A DNA stretch of 64,000 bases from JBOFWL01 sp051653605 (GTDB taxonomy: Bacteria; Spirochaetota; Brevinematia; Brevinematales; Brevinemataceae). The stretch lies in assembly GCA_051653605.1 (NCBI GenBank), contig JBOFWL010000139.1:226093-290092 (forward strand), written 5' to 3'. A model generated the notes under the pieces. The model was not told the DNA's origin. It did not search any database and saw only the letters and a program-made list of their open reading frames with translations. Position numbers and translations under genes: made by a program. Of the stretch, positions 45,976-52,806 are shown piece after piece (the stretch's first letter is position 1; the number at the start of each line of letters is the position of its first letter).

Positions 45976-46146
45976 CTATTTAAAATATTAGAGCTTTGTC
46001 CAGCAATTCCCATAAAAAAATAAAAGAAAGTAAAAACATGAATTATATAATATTGATTGTCGAGTGATCGATGATCAATAGTTTTCTATATTCTATCCCC
46101 CTGAAGTTATGCTCATCCAGTCTATAAATTTATGATACAATTTGTA

Positions 46147-46175
46147 TTGCAAATTCAAGAGGCATCTTGTATAAT
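46147..46175 (+). promoter_or_regulatory. Promoter of the PH-like protein gene
   Basis: TTGCAA (46147-46152), a 17-base spacer and TATAAT (46170-46175). The rest of the interval 45976-46240 shows nothing I can name. Confidence 0.65.
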
Positions 46176-46240
46176 ATTTGAGAATGATTATTCTACCCTA
46201 GTAGTAAGGTTAGGAATAGATATAAATTAAGGAGTTTTTA

Positions 46241-46939
46241 GTGAGAAAATTGATGATGAGTGTGATATATATTTTTATAGCTTTTTTATCCCTTGTGTTC
46301 TTAAGTATTATTGCTTCTGACTTAACAAGTTCTGAGAAAATAAGTACCATACTTATGTTAGCATCTATAACTATTCTTCCCTATTTGGGTATACGTTATA
46401 TGCGTTATCTTAAGCGTCAACAAGCAATCCGTATAGCTGAAGAAATCCGTATTAATGAAGAAAGACAAAAACAACAAGAAGAATATATTCAAAAAGTTTA
46501 TGAAGAAGTTGAAAATAATCTTCAACCCATCGAAACAAATATTAAACTTACTCGAAACGAAGAAGTCTTTTTTAAATTGGATAACGTTAATTGGCAGGAG
46601 CTACGAAAAGAAAGAACCTCTATATCTTATGCTGGATTGTCTCAAACCATTACAATAGCTAAAGGACTGAGATTTAAAGTTGGAAATATTAAGCCCGTTC
46701 AGCATTCATATGATACAATTAAGACGATTGAAACAGGGACACTTTATCTTACTAATAAAAATATATTACTGATTAGTGAATATGCTTCAAAAAAAATAGA
46801 TCTTAAAAAAATTGTTGATACTAGCATTTACTCAGATACTATAAAGATTCAACGCCAGACAGGAAAAGCAGTTTTTCTTCCTATGAATTTTGAAAATATA
46901 GTTCGTTTTTCTATTATTTTAGACAAATGTCTTGCATAA
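46241..46939 (+). CDS. Membrane protein with coiled coil and PH/GRAM-like C-terminal domain
   Basis: A 232-residue protein starting with GTG, with AAGGAG 6 bases upstream. Two helices (residues 5-25 and 33-50) are followed by a charged helix (RQQAIRIAEEIRINEERQKQQEEYIQKVYEEV) and a beta-rich domain: EEVFFKLDNVNWQELRKER, GTLYLTNKNILLISEYASKKIDLKKIV and VRFSIILDKCL. The order 'gets a tag, is displayed in cell, ligand-responsive strand' (TLYLTNKNIL) looks like bacterial PH/GRAM-like domains. No function can be given. Confidence 0.6.
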   Translation: MRKLMMSVIYIFIAFLSLVFLSIIASDLTSSEKISTILMLASITILPYLGIRYMRYLKRQQAIRIAEEIRINEERQKQQEEYIQKVYEEVENNLQPIETNIKLTRNEEVFFKLDNVNWQELRKERTSISYAGLSQTITIAKGLRFKVGNIKPVQHSYDTIKTIETGTLYLTNKNILLISEYASKKIDLKKIVDTSIYSDTIKIQRQTGKAVFLPMNFENIVRFSIILDKCLA

Positions 46940-47027
46940 TTATTATAAATCTTAAAATGTGTGAAAAAATTTAATACGTTAGTAACCTTTTTAATTTTTT
47001 TTGAATATTATTCTTATTATTGAATTT

Positions 47028-47528
47028 ATGATGAATATTTACTATAAACGCTTTAAAGGTTTATTTATTGACTTCTTAGTAATTCTCCTAATCCTACCGT
47101 TTATCCATATAGATTTACGTACTCTTCGTTTATTACGTATCTTTCGTATTATAAAGATTTTTAGGCTACCTGCATATCAACGGTCTTTAGATCTTTTTAG
47201 ACGTGTTTTATTGAGGGAGAAGGAATTTCTTATAATAACTTTAATAATGAGTATAACGCTAGTTTTATTCTCCTCTATTGCAATGTGGCATTTAGAGAAC
47301 TACGTTCAACCTGATAAATTTTCAGATATTGCTACAACAATGTGGTGGGCTGTTGCTACTCTTACTACTGTAGGATACGGAGACATGTATCCTATAACCC
47401 CTTTAGGTAGGGTTCTTGCATCCTTTATTGCTATACTTGGTATAGGCTTAGTTGCTGTCCCTAGTGGTATTATTAGTGCTGGATTTATATCTGAATACCA
47501 TGAAGAAGAAAGAAAAAGTAAGAGATAG
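47028..47528 (+). pseudogene. N-terminally truncated voltage-gated potassium channel
   Basis: A frame of up to 175 residues (open from TTG 47001, first ATG 47028) contains the end of S2 (LIIEFMMNIYY), S3 (LFIDFLVILLILPF), the arginine-rich S4 (LRTLRLLRIFRIIKIFRL), S5, the pore with selectivity filter TLTTVGYGD and S6. S1 and most of S2 are missing. A stop codon lies just upstream in frame and only 60 bases separate it from the previous gene, so the missing part is deleted, not frameshifted. No ribosome site is visible. It could still make a pore module, but I read it as a remnant. Confidence 0.7.
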
Positions 47529-47571
47529 CATACTCATATATAGTCTATACTATTATAAGAATAGCTTCTCT

Positions 47572-48316
47572 CTAAGACTCTCGAATATCCTTAGATGTCC
47601 TGTTAGCGTAGTGCTTAGCCGTCATCATAATGTTAGTATGTCCCAAAGCCCTGCTCACAAGATGAATATCACTTGTCTCATTTAATAGGTTAGTTGCGAA
47701 CGTATGCCTAAAGGTATACAAGCTATATTCAGTAGATAATCCAAGCTTTTATCTTAACTTTCTAAACTTCTTGCCATAGTATTCAGGTTGTCTGTTATGC
47801 CCCTCGAAGATATAGCCTTGCTTCATCTCTTTAATTAAAAAGGCAGGGCTAGTACGTGTAGTATAAGACTTGTAAATATAATAAGAAATCCTTATCTTTA
47901 CTAGCTAGTCTTTGGATATCAAGCCAAAGCTCATCCCAAAACTTATTGACGTTATCAGGGGTTAGGGCTTCAAACCTTGTAAGTTTATATCTAGTAATAA
48001 GTTTAAGGAAGTGATTCTTCTCTTCTATAGACCTCTTACCAATCCCACGACTTACACAGTCTTTAAGATATTCTTTGTAGGAGACAACAAGGCTTTTAAG
48101 TGGCTTCTCGCTATCTTTATAGGCTTCAAAGCTAAGAAATTGGGGAGAAGGTGGAGTAGGAGGAAAGAGCTCTTTAAGGAGCTTTTCACGTAAGAACGCA
48201 TGATAAAGATCTTTAGCAAAAAACTTGTTTTTAGTTTTTAGAGATTTTTGAACTCTACGACCGTTGCGATTGTACTGGATATAGTAATAACCATTTGAGC
48301 GTAAAAAAAGACCCAT
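47572..48316 (-). pseudogene. Tyrosine recombinase (phage-type integrase), broken
   Basis: The N-terminal part (ATG 48316 to stop 47849, 155 residues) has the arm-binding start MGLFLRSNGYYYIQYNRNGRRVQKSL and a core-binding SAM-like domain. The C-terminal part continues in another frame (47572-47848) with the motifs YTFRHTFATNLL (box II His-x-x-Arg) and LGHTNIMMTAKHYA (the catalytic Tyr), but has an internal TAA near 47754. The box I arginine segment between the two is missing. So one deletion plus a nonsense change inactivated the gene. Confidence 0.85.
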
Positions 48317-48365
48317 TGAGATACTCTTTGTAAATATTTCAATAGATCTATATAGTTATAACTTA

Positions 48366-48393
48366 CTGGCAAATTGCTGGCATTCTGCTGGCA
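48366..48393 (+). repeat. Three CTGGCA repeats at 11-bp spacing upstream of the integrase
   Basis: CTGGCA at 48366-48371, 48377-48382 and 48388-48393, exactly one helical turn apart, 50 bases upstream of the integrase start. The arrangement is that of arm-type binding sites next to an attachment site. Confidence 0.55.
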
Positions 48394-48476
48394 ATACGGA
48401 GAACTATATTTAAAATAACCAATAAGTTAACATTTAGTTAACACGGGTGCGTAAGTTATCAGCGAGAAATTCTCAA

Positions 48477-48527
48477 GCACAGGATGTGCGAAGTGCAGAA
48501 TTTGCCATGGATGGCATAAAATTCTGC
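48477..48527 (+). repeat. Palindromic module, double-hairpin copy A
   Basis: Hairpin 1 is GCAC-AGGAT-GTGC (48477-48489). The linker GAAGT follows (48490-48494). Hairpin 2 has arms GCAGAATTT-GCC (48495-48506) and GGC-AT-AAAATTCTGC (48513-48527) around the loop ATGGAT (48507-48512). The same layout with different stems stands at 63421-63468. Confidence 0.7.
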
Positions 48528-48566
48528 CTAATTCCCTGTATTTTCAAGGCAAATTCCCTGGCATAT

Positions 48567-48595
48567 AGTCCCCGAAATGAAGTAAGAGGGATAAC
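48567..48595 (+). repeat. Palindromic module, GTCCCCG core copy 1
   Basis: A 28-29 base motif beginning AGTCCCCGAAATGAAG and ending AAGAGGGATAAC; complement-paired ends TCCC/GGGA. Other copies: 48891-48918 (inverted), 49275-49300, 49389-49417 and a divergent one at 49448-49469. Confidence 0.7.
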
Positions 48596-48727
48596 AGCGA
48601 AAAAAACAGGGAACGACTTGCCGTCGAGGCACAATATTCCTTGTTAATTGTATATAAAATAATGATATAGTTCTGAAACGCAGTTTCAATAACAGGGAAT
48701 TAAATCTATAACATTTTATTCCACTCC

Positions 48728-48752
48728 TGCCTACGGCGGAGCGTAGCCGGCA
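48728..48752 (+). repeat. GC-rich hairpin between integrase and IS3 remains
   Basis: TGCCTACG and CGTAGCC-GGCA around the loop GCGGAG. It is followed by the orfA ribosome site. Just before it (48693-48710) is an 18-base match to the 3' end of the serine recombinase remnant at 63824 (AGGGAATTAAATCTATAA). Confidence 0.5.
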
Positions 48753-48890
48753 AAATTTAATGGGGAACCGAAAATAAAATACAAGTTGGAGGACCCCAAT
48801 GAAAAGAAAACGTTACACGACTAGTTTTAAGGAAATGGTAGTGAAAGAATTAGTGACCAAAGGGAATACTTTAGTGCCACAGGTGTTAAG

Positions 48891-48918
48891 GTAATCCCTC
48901 TTGTTTCACTGCGGGGAC
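48891..48918 (-). repeat. Palindromic module, GTCCCCG core copy 2 (inverted, inside orfA)
   Basis: On the minus strand it starts GTCCCCGCAGTGAAAC and ends AAGAGGGATTAC. It introduces the TAA that ends orfA; past it the frame AACTAG-CTTG resembles the expected ELGL codons. Confidence 0.7.
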
Positions 48919-49274
48919 GACAATGTGGAACTAGCTTGAAAATATGCTATTCCCAATACCCTTATCCTTCGGGGGCACATGTCTAAGAAACGGATCTTAG
49001 AGAATATGGAAAAAGAGAAAGCAATAATAAATGTTTTTGAAGAGAATAAGCGTGTATATGGGGTTGAGAAACTAAAGAAGTGCTTAGACAGAACAAAACT
49101 AAGGGTATCTAGGCGAAAAATACGAGAAATACAAGCTAAATTAGGGTTGTTTCCAGTCTACATGCACCACTTTAAGTATAGATATGAGTCAGGAAAAGAT
49201 ATAAGACGAGAAAATTTATTGGAAGGTAACTTTTATACAGTATCTCCGGAGGAAAAGTGGATTGCAGATACGAA

Positions 49275-49300
49275 GTGCCCGAAGCGGAGAGAAGAGGTGT
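49275..49300 (+). repeat. Palindromic module, copy 3 (inside orfB, at DITYI codons)
   Basis: It lies within a 29-base insertion (49271-49299) that begins CGAAGTGCCCGAAGCGG and ends AGAAGAGGTG. Removing it joins GATA to TAACCTATATT, which codes for the invariant IS3 motif D-I-T-Y-I. CGAAGTG is also the linker of copies A and B. Confidence 0.7.
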
Positions 49301-49388
49301 AACCTATATTTGGGTAGAGTCTAATCACTACGTTCAGGGATAATAATGTTATCTTGCTTCAGTTATGGATTTATGCACGCGAAAACCT

Positions 49389-49417
49389 AGTCCCCGAAGT
49401 AAAACAAGAGGGATTGA
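49389..49417 (+). repeat. Palindromic module, GTCCCCG core copy 4 (inside orfB)
   Basis: Starts AGTCCCCGAAGTAAAAC and ends AAGAGGGATTGA. It separates the SVMDLCTRK piece from the IEWFYNMRR piece of orfB. Confidence 0.7.
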
Positions 49418-49447
49418 ATGGTTTTATAATATGAGGAGATAAGCACA

Positions 49448-49469
49448 TCCCCGACTGCAAGGAGCGGGA
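49448..49469 (+). repeat. Palindromic module, divergent copy 5
   Basis: TCCCCGACTGCA then AGGAGCGGGA. The surrounding 30 bases are absent from the corresponding place in the right IS3 copy (between AGGAGA and TTCACTCT), which shows it is an insertion. Confidence 0.55.
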
Positions 49470-49683
49470 ATTCACTCTGCACTAGGGTATAGAAGTCCTA
49501 TAGAATATGAAAACACATCTGTGTCCTTCAGGGTATAATGAATAACAAAGCTTCTTAATTATACTCCCCTGTTAAATTTTGTATAAAAAATCGTAAATAT
49601 ATTCAAATATTAGTTACTTAAAATTCTACTTCAAACTCAAGTGAATAGCAGTATAAATGGGGGAAAATCAACTCTATAATGAC

Positions 49684-49735
49684 TTGATTTTTAATAAGTA
49701 ATTAAGGTATAATGCTTAGAAAATAATTTTCTAAG
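49684..49735 (+). promoter_or_regulatory. Promoter and palindrome before the sialyltransferase-like gene
   Basis: TTGATT (49684-49689), an 18-base spacer, TATAAT (49708-49713). At 49715-49735 lies a perfect palindrome, arms CTTAGAAAAT and ATTTTCTAAG with one base between. It covers the expected start of transcription and can be an operator or a 5' mRNA hairpin. Confidence 0.65.
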
Positions 49736-49747
49736 TGGATTATTATC

Positions 49748-50983
49748 ATGAAATGTATTTATTCTTTACTACTATTTTTTACAGTACTCACTGGCTGTAG
49801 TGTCGCTCCTGACAATGTTGCGATAAAATTTGGCTCAAGCCCTTCTATCGAGTCCCTCACGCCAACTAGCGACTACGTTATTTACAGTGACGAGGCAACT
49901 CTTCCTACGCTGTATAATGCTCTTAGTTTCTTATCTCACAATAAGCCTTCTCTTATATGGGTGGGGCGAGCTGGCACTTTAGATACATCTCGTTTTCCTT
50001 CCCATGTAACAAGTGTTGCTAGTAATGATGTTCTCAGAGAACGAATTGCTCAAATAAACAAATCAAATCCTAATGCTACATTTACTTTTTTTATGAATGA
50101 TCTAAGAGTAGCAAAGATACAAAGATTATTTTATTCCCAAGGTATCAGTAGTAATCGAGTACGTTCAGTGATGCTTTCTGATGGAACAGCTACATATAAA
50201 AATTTTTCTACTAGCTTTAAGGGTGCTGGATCATTTTCTAGATGGAATTATTCAAAAGAAATTTTTCGGCAACGTATAGCTGAATCGGATCCTTTAGATA
50301 ACGATACTTTTTTGGATAGTAATTACTTTCTTGTTGCTCCAGATGCAAATCGAACCATTGAATTTTGGATTCAATGGCCAGAACTGATGCGATCTCAAGA
50401 TGAAAGCCTATGTCAACATTTAGAAGCAACAACTGCAAAGTACTATAAAGTTACCCCATTTAATTATTTTCAAAGCCTATCTTCTGATAAAAGAGCTCAG
50501 TTTGAACAACTTGTTGGTTTAGACAAAAAATGGGCGTCTGGAGAAGGAGATTCTACCCTCAACGATCAAACAATTGCTGAGGCTTTAAATGCTTCTCCTA
50601 AACCTAACATCCTTATTGTAGGTACTAATCCTTATGGGGCTAAAACAGATGAATATATTGCCAAAATTAAAGCTCTCTATGGAAATAATTATGATTATTT
50701 CTTTAAAGGACACCCCTCCGATACTACTCACCCAAGCGATACTAGTATTGTAGTTTTACCCTTTAGGCTTCCTATGGAGGCTATTATGTGGGTTTATGGA
50801 GATAATATTGCTGTTCTCGGGGGCTATGAATCTTCACTATTTATGAGTGCTTCTCAACAAGTTAAAAAATTCTTTTTTCCACAATCGAAGACTGGAGAGG
50901 CTTTGACTGGTAATAGCTTACTAGAACCTCTTGATGCTATGTATCAACAAGGTCTCCTTGGAGATGTTACTTTTATTCAGTAG
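49748..50983 (+). CDS. Lipoprotein resembling GT80 sialyltransferases
   Basis: A 411-residue lipoprotein (MKCIYSLLLFFTVLTGC, cysteine 17). The body resembles Photobacterium/Pasteurella GT80 enzymes, which transfer sialic acid from CMP-Neu5Ac. IYSDEATLPTLYNALSFL fits their first strand-helix; D145-G146 in VMLSDGTATY corresponds to the catalytic Asp of DDGS; FFKGHP has H322; E344 lies in RLPMEAIMW; S362-S363 lie in GGYESSLFMS. Photobacterium members are also lipoproteins. The gene sits between two inverted IS3 remnants, so it is probably acquired. No CMP-sialate synthesis gene is in the window; substrate could be host-derived. Identification is from motifs remembered, not from a search. Confidence 0.7.
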   Translation: MKCIYSLLLFFTVLTGCSVAPDNVAIKFGSSPSIESLTPTSDYVIYSDEATLPTLYNALSFLSHNKPSLIWVGRAGTLDTSRFPSHVTSVASNDVLRERIAQINKSNPNATFTFFMNDLRVAKIQRLFYSQGISSNRVRSVMLSDGTATYKNFSTSFKGAGSFSRWNYSKEIFRQRIAESDPLDNDTFLDSNYFLVAPDANRTIEFWIQWPELMRSQDESLCQHLEATTAKYYKVTPFNYFQSLSSDKRAQFEQLVGLDKKWASGEGDSTLNDQTIAEALNASPKPNILIVGTNPYGAKTDEYIAKIKALYGNNYDYFFKGHPSDTTHPSDTSIVVLPFRLPMEAIMWVYGDNIAVLGGYESSLFMSASQQVKKFFFPQSKTGEALTGNSLLEPLDAMYQQGLLGDVTFIQ

Positions 50984-51008
50984 AGCTAGAATCCACAATA
51001 GCGTAAAA

Positions 51009-51176
51009 AACTATTAATTTTGAATATATTTACAATTTTTATACAGAACTTAACAGGTAGTATAATTAAGAAGCTTTACCTAAAGACATAGAGTGAACTC
51101 TCCTCATATTATAAACCCCTTTAATATACCTGAAGAGTCCCTGATTTGTCGAAATCTCTTCGTTGAGGTGCAATAC
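51009..51176 (-). mobile_element. IS3-family element remnant, right copy (3' end only)
   Basis: On the minus strand 51176-51066 reads ...NQGLFRYIKGVYNMRRVHSM..., the C-terminal YIE-YNRKRxHS motif of IS3 OrfB. The segment 51009-51077 is an inverted near-copy of 49547-49615 (about 69 bases with few mismatches). The two remnants point their 3' ends at the sialyltransferase-like gene. Confidence 0.75.
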
Positions 51177-51324
51177 TATTATTCACATTTTTGTCAAAGT
51201 TTCAACCTTAACTCAATTATACCACACAGATTTTTAAAATCGTCAGTGTGGTTTTCTAATTTTAAATATATGTTGCCCAGTAAATACAGGAGTTGAAAGC
51301 TATTTTCACTGACAAATAACATAG

Positions 51325-52589
51325 TTAAACTACCATCTGAAAAAGAATAGTCTTAATCTCCTCTGGTTTAAATACTCCTAATGAAATAGATTGCTCTGTT
51401 TCTTTTTTAGAGATACTTTCTCCTAAAAGATTTACAAACTCATACGATATATCTCTAGAGAAAGAACTCCTCCATCTAACTCTCTTTGAGAGTTGTTTAG
51501 AAGTCGGATAAAATAAGAATTTTCCTTCAAGGCATAATAGAATGGATTTCTACATTTAATTGCTGAACATTAAGTAACGAAGCTATTCTTAAAGTAGTAT
51601 TTGGTAGACGATTAGATAAGAAATATTGTAAAGTGTTATAGTTAACATTTAGATTTTGTATTTGGTAATAGAGAGGATTAATAGCATACTCTTGCCACAT
51701 GGCTTTTATAGAAGAATATTCCTTTCGATCACCTAGATAAAATGCTAGTTTAAAAATATGATTTCCAACTAATTGGCTCTCAGGAGTGGGGGTACGTATT
51801 TAAACTCTTTTCCAGAGGCAATACCAGGGCGACGAGAGAGTTCTGGCTTTCCTAAATATCCCACAGAACGGAAGAGGGTTAAGGCTATCTGTGAATCATT
51901 AAGATTATTACTCCGGGCATTTAAATCTTTGAAGAGGTTAAATTCTCCTGAAATATACAATGTTTGTACAAGATCTCCTATAGTTGTAGAATGCTTTGCG
52001 TTCGCAAACGTAATATTTTCAATAATATCTTTTTCTGGAGGAGAATAGTCGTAAGTATCCCCATCATCACCACTATCTTCTATGGCAAGAAGATGTAAAG
52101 CCTTTGTCTTTTTATTGACAATAGATATCCCATCTGGTGTCATAGTGATATGGTAATAAGCATTCTCAATGGTAGATTTTGTTTCTATTTTCTCTAGCTG
52201 AGGCGGTCTTTTTCCTTCTATAACCTTAATCTTAGTAACACCTAATGGAAGAAGATCTGTTTTAATCCAAACTATATATAATAAAAGAGACTAGAATCGT
52301 AATCTTCTGGATTTTTACGGATAGAACCTCGATAGTCTTTCTCCTGCGAGATTATCTAGAAATCGAGAGGAGTTTCATCCTCTGAACAAATATGAAATTC
52401 GGGAGATTGAATAGAAATGAGAGTCTTAACCATACCCTTTCTCTGAGAAGAAAGGGTATGGTTAAGGTATAAATCGTTTGTCTGACTATCTTTAAAAGGA
52501 ATTCCTAGTTTGCGAACAATATAGTCACACATAGAGTAAGAACCTTCATCAACTGATTTAAATCGAGATAAAATATGATCTGCCCCCAT
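51325..52589 (-). pseudogene. Alpha-mannosidase (GH38, MngB-like) pseudogene
   Basis: Fragments in several frames. 52143-51769: ISIVNKKTKALHLLAIEDSGDDGDTYDYSPPEKD and LFRSVGYLGKPELSRRPGIASGKEFKYVP, both typical of the GH38 C-terminal half. A run of five Gs near 51786-51790 shifts the frame; the continuation TPESQLVGNHIFKLAFYLGDR runs to about 51550. Further pieces (ALKENSYFIRLLNNS and GVFKPEEIKTILFQM) reach the end at 51325. Upstream piece 52589-52356 has ILSRFKSVDEGSYSMCDYIVRKLG. The catalytic N-terminal domain is gone. Context suggests decay after insertion events. Confidence 0.6.
52425..52466 (-). repeat. Perfect 18-bp inverted repeat inside the mannosidase pseudogene
   Basis: Arms CTTAACCATACCCTTTCT (52425-52442) and its exact complement (52449-52466) around CTGAGA. 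Its 42 bases equal 14 codons and the reading frame passes through it. No T tract follows. Confidence 0.85.
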
Positions 52590-52785
52590 TTATAGGGCCA
52601 GTTTGAAGTAAAACTTTGGTAATTATATCTTTTTCTTTATTTTTTGGCTACCGTTACCAAATAGGTGATAGCAAAAAACTATCTACGCTCGTTTTGTAAA
52701 GATGGTATGTAATTACTACTTTCATCCTTATTAAAATTTCACTTAAAATGTATCCTATAAAATGTGCGGATTAATCAAGTGAGGT

Positions 52786-52804
52786 CTTCTTATACAATAA
52801 GAAG
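52786..52804 (-). terminator. Hairpin at the end of the surface-sugar operon
   Basis: Arms CTTCTTAT and ATAAGAAG around ACA, just past the stop of the last gene. AT-rich and without a clear T tract. The rest of 52590-52785 shows no gene. Confidence 0.4.
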
Positions 52805-52806
52805 TA

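Larger units (their letters stand above)
48799..49615 (+). mobile_element. IS3-family element remnant, left copy, interrupted by palindromic modules
   Basis: OrfA begins at 48799 (GGAGG ribosome site; MKRKRYTTSFKEMVVKELV) and stops after 31 codons where a module is inserted. OrfB remains at 48979-49302 carry the HTH region IINVFEENKRVYGVEKLKKCL and WIAD. The catalytic motif WIADITYIWV is restored if 29 bases from 49271 are removed. Further pieces are SVMDLCTRK (near 49350) and IEWFYNMRR (about 49411-49440). The 3' end (49547-49615) matches the inverted copy at 51009-51077. The element is dead. Confidence 0.8.

Noticed and set aside
46940..47000. Frameshift in a T-run hiding the missing N-terminus of the K+ channel
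   Set aside because: All frames upstream are closed within the 60-base gap to the previous gene, so there is no room for S1-S2.
48366..48393. CRISPR-like repeats
   Set aside because: The repeat unit is 6 bases at 11-base spacing with no spacers; it fits integrase arm sites, not a CRISPR array.
48447..48647. Open reading frame of 66 codons over the palindromic modules
   Set aside because: It reads through several hairpins (48477-48595), lacks a ribosome site and has no protein-like composition; the bases are explained by the repeats.
51093..51296. Plus-strand open frame beside the right IS3 remnant
   Set aside because: It is the shadow of the minus-strand OrfB C-terminus (NMRRVHS motif), has no ribosome site and no family resemblance.
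52425..52466. Rho-independent terminator
   Set aside because: The stem is long and perfect but not followed by a T tract on either strand and lies inside a former coding region.
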